A DNA stretch of 64,000 bases from Franconibacter pulveris DSM 19144 (GCA_000621185.1 KK211222.1:615523-679522); one strand, 5' to 3'; shown: positions 17,539 through 28,002, numbered from the stretch's first letter. Made by a program: numbers and translations. The notes: a model not told the origin generated them from the letters alone.

Positions 17539-19188
17539 ATGCTTAATCAGACATCTCGACTCACAGTACCGGAATCAGAAGCTTACGACGAAGAAGTTCG
17601 GTATGAGCTCGATCCATGTGAGCTCAAGCTGGATGAGATGGTCGAAGCGGAACCGCTGCCCGAAACAATCGAGGGCATGCCTGCTTCCGATGCGCTGACC
17701 CCGGCCGATCGCTACCTGGAGCTTTTCGAACATGTCCAGTCGGCGCGAATTTTTCCGGACAGCAAAACCTTTCCTGACTGCGCGCCGAAAATGACGCCGC
17801 TGGCGATCCTGCTTAACTATCGCCGGGCTAAACGCTACCCGGGATTCGATTTAAAAGCCTTCGTGCACGATCACTTCTATTTGCCGAAGGATTACAGCAA
17901 AGAATATGTCGCTGACCCGAACCGTAGCCTCAAAGAGCATATCGACAGCCTCTGGCCCGTGCTGACCCGCGAGCCGCAGGAACATATTGAGTTCTCTTCA
18001 CTGCTGCCGTTGCCGCAGGCGTATATTGTTCCGGGGGGACGATTTCGCGAGACCTATTATTGGGACTCTTATTACACCATGCTGGGGCTGGCCGAAAGCG
18101 GCCGCAACGATCTGCTGCGCTGCATGGCGGATAACTTCGCGTGGATGATAGAAAACTACGGTCATATCCCTAACGGCAACCGCACCTATTATCTGAGCCG
18201 CTCGCAGCCACCTGTCTTTGCGTTGATGGTGGAGCTGTTTGAAGAAGACGGCGTTCGCGGCGCACGCCGTTACCTTGATCACCTGCTGATGGAATACGCC
18301 TTCTGGATGGACGGCGCCGAGAGTCTGGATATGAACCAGGCTTACCGTCATGCGGTGAGAATGCCCGATGGCGCGCTGCTTAACCGCTACTGGGATGACC
18401 GCGACACGCCGCGTGATGAATCCTGGTATGAGGATGTGGAAACCGCCAAGCTTTCGGGCCGACCGGCAAGCGAGGTGTATCGCGACCTGCGCGCCGGCGC
18501 GGCTTCCGGCTGGGACTACTCAACCCGCTGGTTGCGTGACGCGGACCGCCTGGCGAGCATCCGCACGACGCAGTTTATCCCGGTGGATCTTAACGCGTTT
18601 CTCTATAAGCTCGAGACGGCGATTTCAAACATCGCCGGGTTGAAAAAAGATGCGGCGCTCGCGGCGCAGTTCCGTGAAAAAGCCTTCGCCCGTCGCGCAG
18701 CGATGAACCGCTACCTGTGGGACGAAACCTCCGGCACGTTCCGCGATTACGACTGGCGTCGGGAATGCCTGGCCTCTTTCTCCGCCGCTTGCGTGGTGCC
18801 ACTGTATGTCGGCATGGCGACGCATGAACAGGCGCAGAAAATCGCCGTGAACGTTCGTGAACGGCTGCTCACCCCGGGCGGCATTCTGGCGACCGATGTC
18901 GAGAGCGAACAGCAGTGGGATAAACCCAACGGCTGGGCGCCCTTGCAGTGGATGGCCATCCAGGGGCTGAAAACCTATGGCGAAGATGCACTGGCCGATA
19001 TCATCGCCCATAACTGGATGCGCACTGTGAAGCGCGTTTACATGGAAGAGAACAAGCTTATCGAGAAATACCACATCGCAGACTATGCGCCCAAGCCGGG
19101 CGGCGGCGGCGAGTATCCGCTGCAGGACGGTTTCGGCTGGACCAACGGCGTCACGCGCCGGTTAATCAGTCTTTATGGCGAGCCCTAA
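17539..19188 (+). CDS. treF: cytoplasmic trehalase
   Basis: 549 residues, the same length as E. coli TreF. It hydrolyses trehalose to two glucose molecules in the cytosol (glycoside hydrolase family 37). Trehalase signatures are both present: [20 protein letters not shown] and [12 protein letters not shown]. The glycine-rich [18 protein letters not shown] is also present. No signal peptide, which separates it from periplasmic TreA. The acidic N-terminal extension (about 1-50) is typical of TreF. GGAGG lies 11 bp before the ATG. The role is turnover of trehalose made under osmotic and stationary-phase stress. Confidence 0.96.
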   Translation: MLNQTSRLTVPESEAYDEEVRYELDPCELKLDEMVEAEPLPETIEGMPASDALTPADRYLELFEHVQSARIFPDSKTFPDCAPKMTPLAILLNYRRAKRYPGFDLKAFVHDHFYLPKDYSKEYVADPNRSLKEHIDSLWPVLTREPQEHIEFSSLLPLPQAYIVPGGRFRETYYWDSYYTMLGLAESGRNDLLRCMADNFAWMIENYGHIPNGNRTYYLSRSQPPVFALMVELFEEDGVRGARRYLDHLLMEYAFWMDGAESLDMNQAYRHAVRMPDGALLNRYWDDRDTPRDESWYEDVETAKLSGRPASEVYRDLRAGAASGWDYSTRWLRDADRLASIRTTQFIPVDLNAFLYKLETAISNIAGLKKDAALAAQFREKAFARRAAMNRYLWDETSGTFRDYDWRRECLASFSAACVVPLYVGMATHEQAQKIAVNVRERLLTPGGILATDVESEQQWDKPNGWAPLQWMAIQGLKTYGEDALADIIAHNWMRTVKRVYMEENKLIEKYHIADYAPKPGGGGEYPLQDGFGWTNGVTRRLISLYGEP

Positions 19189-19204
19189 TTAAGCGATAAC
19201 ATAT

Positions 19205-19236
19205 AAAGGGCTGGTGGCCGATGCCGCCAGCCCTTT
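19205..19236. terminator. bidirectional terminator between treF and the autotransporter
   Basis: AAAGGGCTGG (19205-19214) pairs with CCAGCCCTTT (19227-19236), followed by a T-run on the plus strand. On the minus strand the gene at 19241 ends just before it, so it can serve both. Confidence 0.8.
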
Positions 19237-19240
19237 TTTA

Positions 19241-21226
19241 TTAAAACGAGGCGCTAATACCGAGGTTATAACGCGTCTGCTCGCCGCTGCTTAAGCCGCC
19301 CGTTTGCGAAACCGCAGCAAATGCGGAGACCTGCTCGCTCAGCGGCAGGCTGGCGCCAATTGTGGTATCCACCCAGTTGGTATCCTCTTTCGCGCCGTCG
19401 CGGCTGAAGGTTAGCGCCGTATTTTTCAGTCCGCCCTGACCCACCCAGACATTATCGCCAAACTGGTGGCGATAATTCACCTCGGCCCAGGGCTTCACTA
19501 CGCCAAAGCGGCCATCGATGCGCCAGCCTGCGCTGCCTACCTGCGAATGATAATTTTGATCGCGATAGCGCATTGCCGTGCTGTCGTCGCCCTGCTCGCG
19601 ATAGCCATCGACATGGCTGTAGTCCCAGGCGTATTGCAGCGTCGGCCCGGTGGTTATTTCGGGCGTCACGGGAATGTCGAATCCGGCCGTCAGCCGCGCC
19701 CCCCAGAGCGTCGCGCTGGTATCGCCTTTTTCAGTGCGCGTCAGCGGGCCAAGCTCAACCTGGCGCTGGATGTCATTATAATCTGCCGTTAAGTAATGCA
19801 CGTCGGCGCTAAGCCAGGCGGGGCCGTACTCCAGCGCGCTGAACAGCCCCACCTGGAAGGCGTCGGCGTCGTACTGGAAATTATCGGTCGGATAGTGCTT
19901 ATCCAGCGAACCGGCAATCAGGCCGCCGACCAGCCAGTTCTCTGTCAGCTGATAATCAACGCCAACGGTGAGATTATTGGTATTGGCGCGCCCATCTCCG
20001 CCCGCCGCGTTATCTGAATATTTTCGGTACTGGCCGCTGTAACCGCCAAACATCCCAACGCTGCCCGCTTCTTTTGGCCCGTTGCGCAGCTGATTGTAAC
20101 GGCTGTCGAGCGTGGCCCGGCTGTCCTGAACGGCGGCAAGCGTCCCTTTGTTTAAGGTGGAAACCTGCGCGGGCGCGGCAATAATCGACTGAATATAGTC
20201 GGCGATTAACGCATGGACCGCTGGCGAGGGGTGAAGGTGATCGGCAAACAGCCACGCCTGGCTTGCATTGAAGCCGGGACTTTGCGACGTGCAGTCCGCA
20301 GCGGAAAGCCCGGGCGGACACGCCATTCCGGCCGTATTGGTGATGCCGAACGGCGCCGGGTTAGCGAGGATCTCATTAAAAATACCGTTAATATCCGCCC
20401 GGACGATATTGCCGCCCTGCTGCGCCAGCGACTGCTCCTCTGCCATGTTGTACAGCGTCGTTAGCTGCGAAACCTGGCCGGCCAGCGTGTCATAGGCGGT
20501 AACCAGCTGAGCACCAATCGCCTGCTGAACCGCCGGAATGGGGCTGGCGGCGGAAGCGGCGGCGTACAGCGCCTGGTGAATGGCCTGCTGGCGCGCCGCG
20601 AGACCAGGCGTCTGCACGCTGTTGAGCGACGCATACGCCGCCTGCAATGCGCTGGCAGCTACGGGCGCAAGCCCTAACACAATAACCGACTCCATCATGG
20701 TAGGCGTCGCGCTGACATCCGGCACCGTCGGGACAATAACCGTCCCGGCGCCAGCGTTAAGCAGCGTTCGCACCTGTGTAGCGGCAGCCTGGGCGCTGGT
20801 TCGCGCTACAGTGGCCGCCTGCAGCGGATTAAGCGCCGCAGCGGCTAAATCATTTCCCCCTACCCAGTGAATATAAAGCCCCTCGCCATCGGCAAGCCCA
20901 TTTACCCGCGCCAGATAGCGTTGCACCTGCTCCTGCGTATTGTCCTGAGGGTTGATAGCGGGAATGGCCACAGCGCTGCCCGCCGCATAGTTATTGCCGC
21001 CTGCGTCTGAAGGTGCAAGCGTTAAACCATAACGGCCAGCGAGGATTTCATCGTAAAGCGGGTTCTGGCTGCTGTTAAACGTGTAGCGGCCATTGTTGCC
21101 GGTATCGCTCAGGCTGTCCCCGAAAACATAAAGATTGCTGAAATCTGCGGCCTGCGCGTTCCAGGCGCAGGCAATGCCCAGTGCAAAGCCAACCTGACGT
21201 GAAAGACGTGAAAGCGTAAAAGACAT
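19241..21226 (-). CDS. GDSL-family autotransporter esterase/lipase (EstA-like)
   Basis: 661-residue type V secreted enzyme. Signal peptide ends near AQA (residue 26). The GDSL hydrolase domain (about 30-370) has the nucleophile S38 in VFGDSLSDTG, block III GGND, and a C-terminal Asp/His pair in FADHLHPSPAVH. The autotransporter beta-barrel (about 400-661) ends in the typical YNLGISASF with terminal Phe. It is anchored in the outer membrane with the esterase facing outward. The start at 21226 is preferred over an upstream frame extension because it gives a clean signal peptide and follows AGGAG. Confidence 0.92.
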   Translation of the reverse strand: MSFTLSRLSRQVGFALGIACAWNAQAADFSNLYVFGDSLSDTGNNGRYTFNSSQNPLYDEILAGRYGLTLAPSDAGGNNYAAGSAVAIPAINPQDNTQEQVQRYLARVNGLADGEGLYIHWVGGNDLAAAALNPLQAATVARTSAQAAATQVRTLLNAGAGTVIVPTVPDVSATPTMMESVIVLGLAPVAASALQAAYASLNSVQTPGLAARQQAIHQALYAAASAASPIPAVQQAIGAQLVTAYDTLAGQVSQLTTLYNMAEEQSLAQQGGNIVRADINGIFNEILANPAPFGITNTAGMACPPGLSAADCTSQSPGFNASQAWLFADHLHPSPAVHALIADYIQSIIAAPAQVSTLNKGTLAAVQDSRATLDSRYNQLRNGPKEAGSVGMFGGYSGQYRKYSDNAAGGDGRANTNNLTVGVDYQLTENWLVGGLIAGSLDKHYPTDNFQYDADAFQVGLFSALEYGPAWLSADVHYLTADYNDIQRQVELGPLTRTEKGDTSATLWGARLTAGFDIPVTPEITTGPTLQYAWDYSHVDGYREQGDDSTAMRYRDQNYHSQVGSAGWRIDGRFGVVKPWAEVNYRHQFGDNVWVGQGGLKNTALTFSRDGAKEDTNWVDTTIGASLPLSEQVSAFAAVSQTGGLSSGEQTRYNLGISASF

Positions 21227-21499
21227 GCGAAGCTCCTGATGGCGAGTTTTTATTGTCGCGCTTTCAGTGTAGAGAATTTCGGCTGCCTGAAAGGGTTTTC
21301 GTTCTGTTTCTGCGACGTTGACCATGAGCCTTACACCACGGGCGCGTAGCGCTTCACTGCCTTCCAGGAGTGCGACCCACCTGCGCCAGCCTCCGCTATT
21401 TTTGTCCTGTATGGCAATGAAAACACTGACGCCGTGCTATCGTAATCATTATGCATAAAATGTATGTTGTAACTAAAGGAGTAAAGTAACAATAAAAAA

Positions 21500-21516
21500 C
21501 CCGGCGCAAGGCCGGG
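21500..21516 (-). terminator. uxaB terminator
   Basis: CCCGGC and GCCGGG arms enclose a 5-base loop; on the minus strand a run of six T follows (21494-21499). Lies 24 bp after the uxaB stop. Confidence 0.8.
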
Positions 21517-21539
21517 CTTGGTGATACCACACACCGCCA

Positions 21540-22991
21540 TCAGCAAAGCGGTTTGACCGCCTCGCGCATCCCTTTTTTGAGAATAGCGGTTAAATCAACG
21601 GTGACCTGCTCGACCAGACCATTCACCTGGGTTAGATCCTGCTCCCAGTGTTCAGCGTCAGCCAGTACAGTCTCAACCAATTCACGTACGGTAATTTGCT
21701 GGTCGCGCTGCTTGGCCCATAACTGCTGATAACGCTCAAGCCAGTGCGCATCATCCTGCAGCGGGTAGTTTTCACCGTTGCGCTCGCCACGATAGAAAGC
21801 AATCAGCGCTGCCAGCGCAAAGGTCAGGCGCGCTGGCAGCTTGCCGCTGGTCTCCTGCCCTGCCAGCAACTGCGGCAGAATGCGGGTGCGGAATTTGGTC
21901 ATGCCATTAAGGGCGATAGAGAGCAGTTGATGTTTGATGTAAGGGTTGCGAAAGCGGCTTACCACTGCGCTGGCGAAGGACTCCAGCTCGTCGCGCGGCA
22001 AATCCAGCACCGGAATTATCTCTTCATGGATCGCTTTTTCCACGTAAGCGCAAACCTGCGGGTCATCCATCGCCTCGCCCACGGTATCCAGGCCCGCCTG
22101 GAAGGCGACCGGCACCAGAGCCGTATGCGCGCCGTTCAGAATGGCCACTTTGCGCGCTTTATAAGGCTTGATGTCATCGACGATAAGCACATTCAGCGCC
22201 AGTTTATCAAGACGCAACGCCTGCGCCAGCCACTGCGGCCCCTGAATCACAAACAGATAGAAATGCTCGGCGGTATCCAGGAAAGCGTCATGATAGCCAA
22301 GCTTTGCTTCCAGCTCCGCCACTTCATCACGCGGATAACCGGTGACGATACGGTCAACCAGCGTTGAGCAGAAGGTATTGGCGCTGTTGAGCCATGCAAC
22401 GAATGCCTGCGGCAGCGCCCATTCCTGCGCATAACGCAGAACCAGCTCGCGCAGCGCGTCGCCGTTGTAGTCAATCAGCTCGCAGGGGATCAGCACCCAG
22501 CCTTTATCCTGCGCGCCGTTAAAATGGGTATAGCGTTCAAACAGCAGGCGAGTCAGCTTCGCCGGGTAGCTTACCGCCGGCGCGTCCTCAAATTTATCCC
22601 CGGCGTGGAAGCTGATGCCCGCTTCAGTGGTATTGGAAAAAACAAAGCGGATATCCGGGTTATGCGCCAGCTTCAGGAACTCATCGTATTGCGAGTAAAC
22701 GCTGATTTCACGGTTGACTGAACGGATCAGCCGCGCGTCGCTCACCGCTTCCCCTTTTTCATTCAGGCCGCGAATAATAGTGGTGTACAACCCGTCCTGG
22801 GTGCTGAGCGATGGCGGGAACGTACTGTCGATGGGGCGAACCACAACCACGCCGGCGTTAAGGTCCGTATGTTCATTGAGAAGATCGATCTGCCAGTCGA
22901 CAAAAGCACGCAGGAAGTTTCCTTCACCAAACTGGATGATGCGATCGGGAAAGCTTACCCCGGGAAAATCACGACGATTCAATGTGTTCAC
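21540..22991 (-). CDS. uxaB: tagaturonate reductase (altronate oxidoreductase)
   Basis: 483 residues, matching E. coli UxaB in length and throughout. Catalyses NADH-dependent reduction of D-tagaturonate to D-altronate in galacturonate catabolism. The N-terminal Rossmann segment [16 protein letters not shown] and the active-site region [23 protein letters not shown] (its core KVAILNGAH) are clear. The start codon is GTG at 22991, preceded by AAGGAAC. As in E. coli it stands apart from uxaC-uxaA, at the left end of the yne region. No ExuR site could be assigned with confidence. Confidence 0.96.
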   Translation of the reverse strand: MNTLNRRDFPGVSFPDRIIQFGEGNFLRAFVDWQIDLLNEHTDLNAGVVVVRPIDSTFPPSLSTQDGLYTTIIRGLNEKGEAVSDARLIRSVNREISVYSQYDEFLKLAHNPDIRFVFSNTTEAGISFHAGDKFEDAPAVSYPAKLTRLLFERYTHFNGAQDKGWVLIPCELIDYNGDALRELVLRYAQEWALPQAFVAWLNSANTFCSTLVDRIVTGYPRDEVAELEAKLGYHDAFLDTAEHFYLFVIQGPQWLAQALRLDKLALNVLIVDDIKPYKARKVAILNGAHTALVPVAFQAGLDTVGEAMDDPQVCAYVEKAIHEEIIPVLDLPRDELESFASAVVSRFRNPYIKHQLLSIALNGMTKFRTRILPQLLAGQETSGKLPARLTFALAALIAFYRGERNGENYPLQDDAHWLERYQQLWAKQRDQQITVRELVETVLADAEHWEQDLTQVNGLVEQVTVDLTAILKKGMREAVKPLC

Positions 22992-23111
22992 AATAAGTTC
23001 CTTGGTGGATTTTTATCAGACAACCTGTTTTCGCACTGCCTGCTCACCGTAGCAGAAACTTTTTTTATGAAACCCCGTTTTGATCAATTTGGGCCGACTT
23101 ATTAAAAAATT

Positions 23112-23639
23112 TTATAGTTGCTTAAAAAAGTATGTAGTAGCGCAATAACTGCCGTCCGGATTCAGCGCGTAGCGGGGGATTTCCCCTGCTCTCTGCCATT
23201 CATGGCGTAGATAAAAACGCTCGGCGTCGCTGCCCGTAGCGGTATCCAGAACCAGCACGTTTTTGCCGCGTTTGCGCGCCTCGGTTTCCAGTAACGCCAT
23301 CAGTTCGCGGGCTGCGCCGCCGCGCCGCGCTTGTCGGTGCACCAGTAACTTCGCCACGTCAGCCCGGTGCGGCTGGTTGTCCGGCTGCGCGGTGATAAGC
23401 TGAACGGTGCCAACAATGCGCCCCGCGTCGTTTTCAGCAACGAAAACGACACGCTCTTCCCGCGCCGCGCTTTGCGCCACGCCGTGCCAAAAATCCCGCG
23501 CCTTGTCATGCGAAAACGGCAGCATAAAGCTGACCGACGCGCCGCCCTGCACGCAATCCACCAGCACCTCCGCCAGTTCATCAATGCGGCTGGCGAGCGA
23601 GGCTGCGCTCAGAAGAGAAACTCGAAAGGGAAACGTCAT
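23112..23639 (-). CDS. GNAT-family N-acetyltransferase
   Basis: 175 residues with the GNAT fold: the acetyl-CoA motif appears as VAKLLVHRQARRGGAARELM (about 100-120), a variant of Q/RxxGxG/A, and DTATGSDAERFYLRHEW gives the C-terminal motif B. It transfers acetyl from acetyl-CoA to a small molecule or protein amine; the substrate is unknown. GGAAAG precedes the ATG. In E. coli nothing equivalent lies between uxaB and yneF, so this is an accessory gene here. Confidence 0.85.
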   Translation of the reverse strand: MTFPFRVSLLSAASLASRIDELAEVLVDCVQGGASVSFMLPFSHDKARDFWHGVAQSAAREERVVFVAENDAGRIVGTVQLITAQPDNQPHRADVAKLLVHRQARRGGAARELMALLETEARKRGKNVLVLDTATGSDAERFYLRHEWQRAGEIPRYALNPDGSYCATTYFFKQL

Positions 23640-23708
23640 CTGATCTTTCCTTAAGTCGTTATATTACAGAAGGAAATATCATGAATGTAACAAAGAAATA
23701 ACACAACG

Positions 23709-23742
23709 CGGCGGGTCAGAGGAAAAACTGATGACCCGCCGC
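23709..23742 (-). terminator. hairpin downstream of the GAF-GGDEF gene
   Basis: Perfect 11-base arms (23709-23719, 23732-23742) around a 12-base loop, just after the stop of the minus-strand gene at 23750. The following tract is only moderately T-rich. Confidence 0.5.
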
Positions 23743-23749
23743 TGAATAA

Positions 23750-24715
23750 TCAATGCCCTTTGGGAGGCTTGATGGCGTATGTTCGCTTATCCGCGTGCGC
23801 AATAAGCTGCGCGAGCGACCCGCGTTCCTCGTCATACTGGGCGACGCCCCAGGAGACAGAGAGTATCCAGCCCTTCTGGCGACGGCTGTTGAACTGCTCC
23901 ACCAGCTCCGCCAGATACTGCATCGCTATCCATGCGCCCTTCTCATCGGTGTCGGCAAACAGGATAGCAAACTGGTTATTCTCAAGGCGCGCCAGCAGAT
24001 CGCTGCCGCGAAATGCGCCCTTCAGCACGCTGGTGAGATCGCGCAGCGCACGCTCTGCCTCTTCAATGCCGAGGCTCTCGGTGATTTGCGGGTAATTATC
24101 CAGCGTAATAAAACCAAGCGTCATCGATTCGCCGCGGCGGCGATGGGCCGAAAGTGCGTAATCTGCCAGCGCATGGAAGCCGCGGGTATTCAGCAGTCCC
24201 GTCAGTTCATCGTGAGTCGCCGTATTAAGCAGCGCAAACTCATCTTCCACAATGGCGGCGAAATCGCCCAGCAGCGTCAGCTGTTCGTTGGTAAAGTCGC
24301 GCGGCTCGGTATCCATCAGGCAAAACGCCCCCGCCTGAGACCCATCGGGCAGCTTCACCGGGTAACCGACGTAAAAGCGGATGTGCGGCGCATTTACCAC
24401 CAGCGGAAGCGTCTGAAACCGCATATCATCATGCGCATCGCGAATAATCAGCGGCGCGTCCTGCAATAAGGTATGAGTGCAAAAGGAGGCCGCGCGGGGC
24501 ATCTCCCTTTGCGAGGCGTCCAGCCCGTCGCAGGATTTGAGCCAGAGCCGGTTTTCATCCACCAGGCTCAGTTGCGCGACCGGAACGTCAAAAAGATGTT
24601 TAGCAAGCCGCGTCAGACGATCAAAACGCTCGGCGGGGCCGGTATCCAGCAAGCCGGACGCTTTCAGCGAAGCGAGGCGCTCGGTTTCATTAGGCGGGGT
24701 TTCGACTATTTTCAT
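23750..24715 (-). CDS. GAF-domain protein with degenerate GGDEF domain
   Basis: About 321 residues, no membrane helix. A GAF sensor domain occupies about 15-160 (SFCTHTLLQDAPLIIRDA and VGYPVKLPDGSQAGAFCLMD are typical). A GGDEF-fold domain follows, starting at THDELTGLLNTRGF. Where active enzymes read GGDEF this protein reads E-N-N-Q-F (in LARLENNQFAIL), losing the glycines and catalytic acids, so it is unlikely to make c-di-GMP. It may bind nucleotide or act as a regulator. The ATG at 24715 follows AGG at good spacing. First of three adjacent GGDEF genes. Confidence 0.85.
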   Translation of the reverse strand: MKIVETPPNETERLASLKASGLLDTGPAERFDRLTRLAKHLFDVPVAQLSLVDENRLWLKSCDGLDASQREMPRAASFCTHTLLQDAPLIIRDAHDDMRFQTLPLVVNAPHIRFYVGYPVKLPDGSQAGAFCLMDTEPRDFTNEQLTLLGDFAAIVEDEFALLNTATHDELTGLLNTRGFHALADYALSAHRRRGESMTLGFITLDNYPQITESLGIEEAERALRDLTSVLKGAFRGSDLLARLENNQFAILFADTDEKGAWIAMQYLAELVEQFNSRRQKGWILSVSWGVAQYDEERGSLAQLIAHADKRTYAIKPPKGH

Positions 24716-24787
24716 CACACTACCTGTATGGCAAGTCACAATTAGAGCATAGCGTAACGGAGTCCAGTTGGTAGCCCCGCCGCGCCG

Positions 24788-25846
24788 TCAACACGCAAAG
24801 ATCCGGTTTTTTCCCTCTCGTTTTGCGTTATAGAGCGCGTCATCAGCCGCTTTCAGCCAGTCCGTTACCGAGGCCATCTGGGCGGTGGCGCAGGCGATGC
24901 CGATGCTGAGCGTACAGTTCAGCGCATTATCCGGAAAAACGCGCACCTGGGCCGCGCGATCCATAATCGTCCGGGCGATAGCGCTGGCCTCCTCTGCGGA
25001 GGTATTGGGCAGCAACACCACAAACTCGTCGCCGCCAAGCCGCGCGGGCGTGCCGTTATCGCGCGTAACGTAACGCAGGATATCGGAAACCGCCACCAGC
25101 AGCGTATCGCCCGCCTTGTGCCCGAAGCGATCGTTTGCCTCTTTAAAATTATCAATATCAATAAACATCAGCGCGGAGCTATGACAGCTGTCGGTAAGCT
25201 TACTCAGCTCATTATGAATACGCAGCTCCAGCAGCCTGCGGTTAGCGATATCCAGAAAAGGATCGGTCATGGCGATGCGTTCGAGCTCGCGGGTTTTACG
25301 GCTAAGCTGACCAGATATGGCGTTGGTCAACAAGCTCAACGCCAGAATATAGATAGCGATAAGCGGCAGCGTGGCGTAAAGGGTCGTGACGCTCACTTGC
25401 GGGCGAAACGGCATCCCCTGGGCAAGCCATGTCACCAGAAACGCCGCCATCATGGCCAGCAGCGCTTTGCGCATCAGTTTTATGCCGCCAGCGGAAAGGC
25501 GGTCGCATACCAGGATGGTGGCGATAACCACGCTTGGCAATGAACAGAGCGCAATGGTGGCTATCCAGAATCCGCCTGCGGCGGCATCCAGCACCAGATG
25601 CTGATACTCTCGCGTCTTCGGGGTAACGGCGCGGCGTGCGCGAAGAAAAGCGACCGTCGGCCAGACAAAGGCGTTGGCGCTAAGCAACAACAGCCAGACC
25701 GGCGAGCGCTGCTGTTCAAGCAAGACAGAGAGGATAGGCGAAAAGCAAAGCAAGGTGCCCAACATGCGCATTAAATACATACGCCTGGCAAACCTGAGGC
25801 CAGTCAGAGGTTGGCTACTTTTCAGCTGCTCAGGTAAGCGTCTCAT
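24788..25846 (-). CDS. membrane-bound diguanylate cyclase with MASE2 domain (DgcC/AdrA-like)
   Basis: About 352 residues. The N-terminal MASE2 membrane domain opens with LTGLRFARRMYLMRMLG, close to that of AdrA/DgcC, and has about six hydrophobic helices to residue 175. The C-terminal GGDEF domain (about 190-350) has an intact ARLGGDEFVVLLP active loop and the DDALYNAKREGKNR end helix, so it should make c-di-GMP. The region equivalent to the I-site Arg is not clearly RxxD. ATG 25846 is preferred for its GGA and for matching AdrA; in-frame starts up to 25903 exist. In AdrA-type systems the product drives cellulose synthesis. Confidence 0.88.
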   Translation of the reverse strand: MRRLPEQLKSSQPLTGLRFARRMYLMRMLGTLLCFSPILSVLLEQQRSPVWLLLLSANAFVWPTVAFLRARRAVTPKTREYQHLVLDAAAGGFWIATIALCSLPSVVIATILVCDRLSAGGIKLMRKALLAMMAAFLVTWLAQGMPFRPQVSVTTLYATLPLIAIYILALSLLTNAISGQLSRKTRELERIAMTDPFLDIANRRLLELRIHNELSKLTDSCHSSALMFIDIDNFKEANDRFGHKAGDTLLVAVSDILRYVTRDNGTPARLGGDEFVVLLPNTSAEEASAIARTIMDRAAQVRVFPDNALNCTLSIGIACATAQMASVTDWLKAADDALYNAKREGKNRIFAC

Positions 25847-25997
25847 GCAGAGTTTCCGGTGATAAAACCCCGCCATCTTATAAACCACTAAAATGAGTAG
25901 CAAGGGATTTAATCAGCCTTTTTAATGAATAGCTTGCTTTATGAAAACAACGCGCTAAAACCCCCTGGAATTGGTAGTGAAACCACGTGTGACAACG

Positions 25998-27434
25998 TCA
26001 CCTGTCGGTCTGAATAGCTTCTCCTGATTGCTCCGCTTCGCCATGCGCCCGACAGGAGGTACGGTTGCGTCCGGCGCGTTTGGACTGGTAGAGAAAGCCA
26101 TCCGCTTCACGCATCAGCATATCGAAGGTCTCCCTCATCGCCGTTACCGGCGCCTCATCAAACCCCATTCCGATACTGACCGTGAGATGTAGCTGCTGCC
26201 CCTGCCAGTGAAACGGCTCGGCGGCGAGCGTGGTGCGCAGCATTTCGGCAAAGCGCAGCCCCTCGCTAAACGCGATGCCGGAGCGGATCACCACAAACTC
26301 TTCGCCCCCCATTCTCGCCACCATGCCATTCATTCCCACCAGCGCCAGCAACCTTTCGCCAAAATTGGCCAGCGCCGCGTCGCCGCACTCATGGCCGTAG
26401 TTGTCATTAATGCTTTTGAAATAGTCGATATCAATGAGCAGAACGCAGAGCGAGGTAGGCGCGCGAGGTCTCTGGCTTAGCGCTTCATAAAGCCCGGAGC
26501 GGGAATAGACGCCGGTGAGATGATCGTAATCCGCTCTACGCGAGACCTGTTGCATCACCGCGTTCAGCGCCGCGACGCTGGCACCCACGATGAGCGGACA
26601 TATCGCAAGCGTAGCGATGCCAAGGCGCGTGGAAAACATCTGGTTTGTGCCGAGCGGCGAGACAGCATTCATATCGATAACGCCATAGGCCACCAGCACA
26701 ATTTCCGTCGCCCCGGTGCAAAAGGTAATAAAAGCGCTGGTTGAGAAGGAATAGCGCAGCGCGCACCAGATAAGCCCGATCAGCGGAAAGACGAGGCTCC
26801 CCGCCCCGCCTACCAGTACCGATACGCCCAACGAGACAATCACCGCCAGCAGCGGCCAGAGATCGTCTTTAGCAGGCAAATGTCGAACGCGCGGCCAGCT
26901 GAGCGTTAAAACCCAGGGCACCAGCAGTACGCCGGTAGAGAATTGTTCGCTGAACCAGTCGGCGTAGAGCGGCATAAGCTGCCGTTTATCGATGCCGACC
27001 GAACCGACCGCGCCGCACAGCGCGCAAAGCAGCGCGGCTATCAGGCAGTAGCCAAAAAGCCGCAACGCGAACATCGCCTGGGGCAGCTGCGGCTGACGCG
27101 ATTTATCGCGCAGCACCAGCATCGCCACGGTGACGATAAAAATCAGGTTCGACAGGTTAATGGCCAGCGACGCCACTCCCCAGTTCGTCGTCACCGCGTC
27201 CCAGGCCAGCATCGCCACATAGCAGATAGCGTAATAGAGCGGTTTGTTGAGAAAAGCATGACGGGCAAAGACGCCCGCCATTATCCCATTCAACGGCCAG
27301 AACAGCGACAGCTCGTCCACCAGCCGCAAGGAGGCGCCGAACGTATAAAAAATCGTGGTGAGAATAAAAACGCCCAGCGCATTGGAGAGCGTCTTATCTT
27401 CGCGGAAACAGAACAGCGTTACCGGGTTAGCCAT
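25998..27434 (-). CDS. dgcF: membrane diguanylate cyclase DgcF (YneF)
   Basis: 478 residues. A MASE1-like membrane domain with about eight helices (about 15-300) includes SLRLVDELSLFWPLNGIMAGVFARHAF (core LRLVDELSLFWPLNG) as in E. coli YneF. A GGDEF domain (about 310-465) has ARMGGEEFVV, the accepted GGEEF active form, and DGFLYQSKRAGRNR. It is predicted to synthesise c-di-GMP at the inner membrane. Position upstream of yneG-glsB and similarity identify it as the E. coli yneF orthologue. Last of the three GGDEF genes and the only one shared with E. coli at this locus. Confidence 0.9.
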   Translation of the reverse strand: MANPVTLFCFREDKTLSNALGVFILTTIFYTFGASLRLVDELSLFWPLNGIMAGVFARHAFLNKPLYYAICYVAMLAWDAVTTNWGVASLAINLSNLIFIVTVAMLVLRDKSRQPQLPQAMFALRLFGYCLIAALLCALCGAVGSVGIDKRQLMPLYADWFSEQFSTGVLLVPWVLTLSWPRVRHLPAKDDLWPLLAVIVSLGVSVLVGGAGSLVFPLIGLIWCALRYSFSTSAFITFCTGATEIVLVAYGVIDMNAVSPLGTNQMFSTRLGIATLAICPLIVGASVAALNAVMQQVSRRADYDHLTGVYSRSGLYEALSQRPRAPTSLCVLLIDIDYFKSINDNYGHECGDAALANFGERLLALVGMNGMVARMGGEEFVVIRSGIAFSEGLRFAEMLRTTLAAEPFHWQGQQLHLTVSIGMGFDEAPVTAMRETFDMLMREADGFLYQSKRAGRNRTSCRAHGEAEQSGEAIQTDR

Positions 27435-27539
27435 AACGATTCGCTTAAAACTGACATTACCTGCGGCAATGTTCGGCGTGACAAAAAGTGTCCCCAGCTT
27501 AACACGAATTTACCCAGTGTTCATAAATGGACATTTCAC

Positions 27540-27902
27540 TTAACGCGGCGGATTCATCTCCGCCACCAGCCAGCGATGGATGACCGCAACGACATAAGCC
27601 TGCTGCTGCGCATTAAGCGCAACGCCTGCGGGGATCGCGTGCCATTTAGCAAGGCATCCCCGACAACAGGTGGCCGTGGCGTGCTGGGCGATAAAGACCG
27701 GATGGCCGCGCATTGGCGTCTGTTTGCCGTCATTCTTCGGCTCGGCAGGCGCCAGCCTTTTGGCGATAAAATCCGCCGCATGGCTGTCAATCGTCTCCGG
27801 CCCCTTATCCAGGCAATACTGCCGCTCTTTAGGCCCCAGATGAAAGCGGCTGCGGAACGTGGAGCGTTTAAGCCGGGCGAAAAGGTCATCGGTAGGTTGC
27901 AT
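27540..27902 (-). CDS. yneG: DUF4186 family protein YneG
   Basis: 120-residue protein of unknown function, orthologous by sequence type and position to E. coli YneG. Landmarks are RSRFHLGPKERQYCLDKG, the HATATCCRGCLAKWH cluster with CCRGC and flanking histidines (a likely metal site) and the C-terminal QQAYVVAVIHRWL. The ATG at 27902 follows AGGTAAG; the reading frame is open further upstream but without family sequence. It follows glsB on the minus strand after about 100 bp. Confidence 0.85.
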   Translation of the reverse strand: MQPTDDLFARLKRSTFRSRFHLGPKERQYCLDKGPETIDSHAADFIAKRLAPAEPKNDGKQTPMRGHPVFIAQHATATCCRGCLAKWHAIPAGVALNAQQQAYVVAVIHRWLVAEMNPPR

Positions 27903-28002
27903 AGGTCTTACCTGCGTTGATGGTTTTAGCGTTGCGGACTGTCTCTGGTTTCTGGCGGGCGGCGCGGGCCCGCCCTGTTCGACGCCGCCAGGCGTAAAAC
28001 GA

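Noticed and set aside
27954..27974. GGCGGGC/GCCCGCC hairpin after glsB, with a similar one at 49723-49744 after uca
   Set aside because: The two share a short GC-rich core, but neither has a T-run and such sequences are expected by chance at this base composition.
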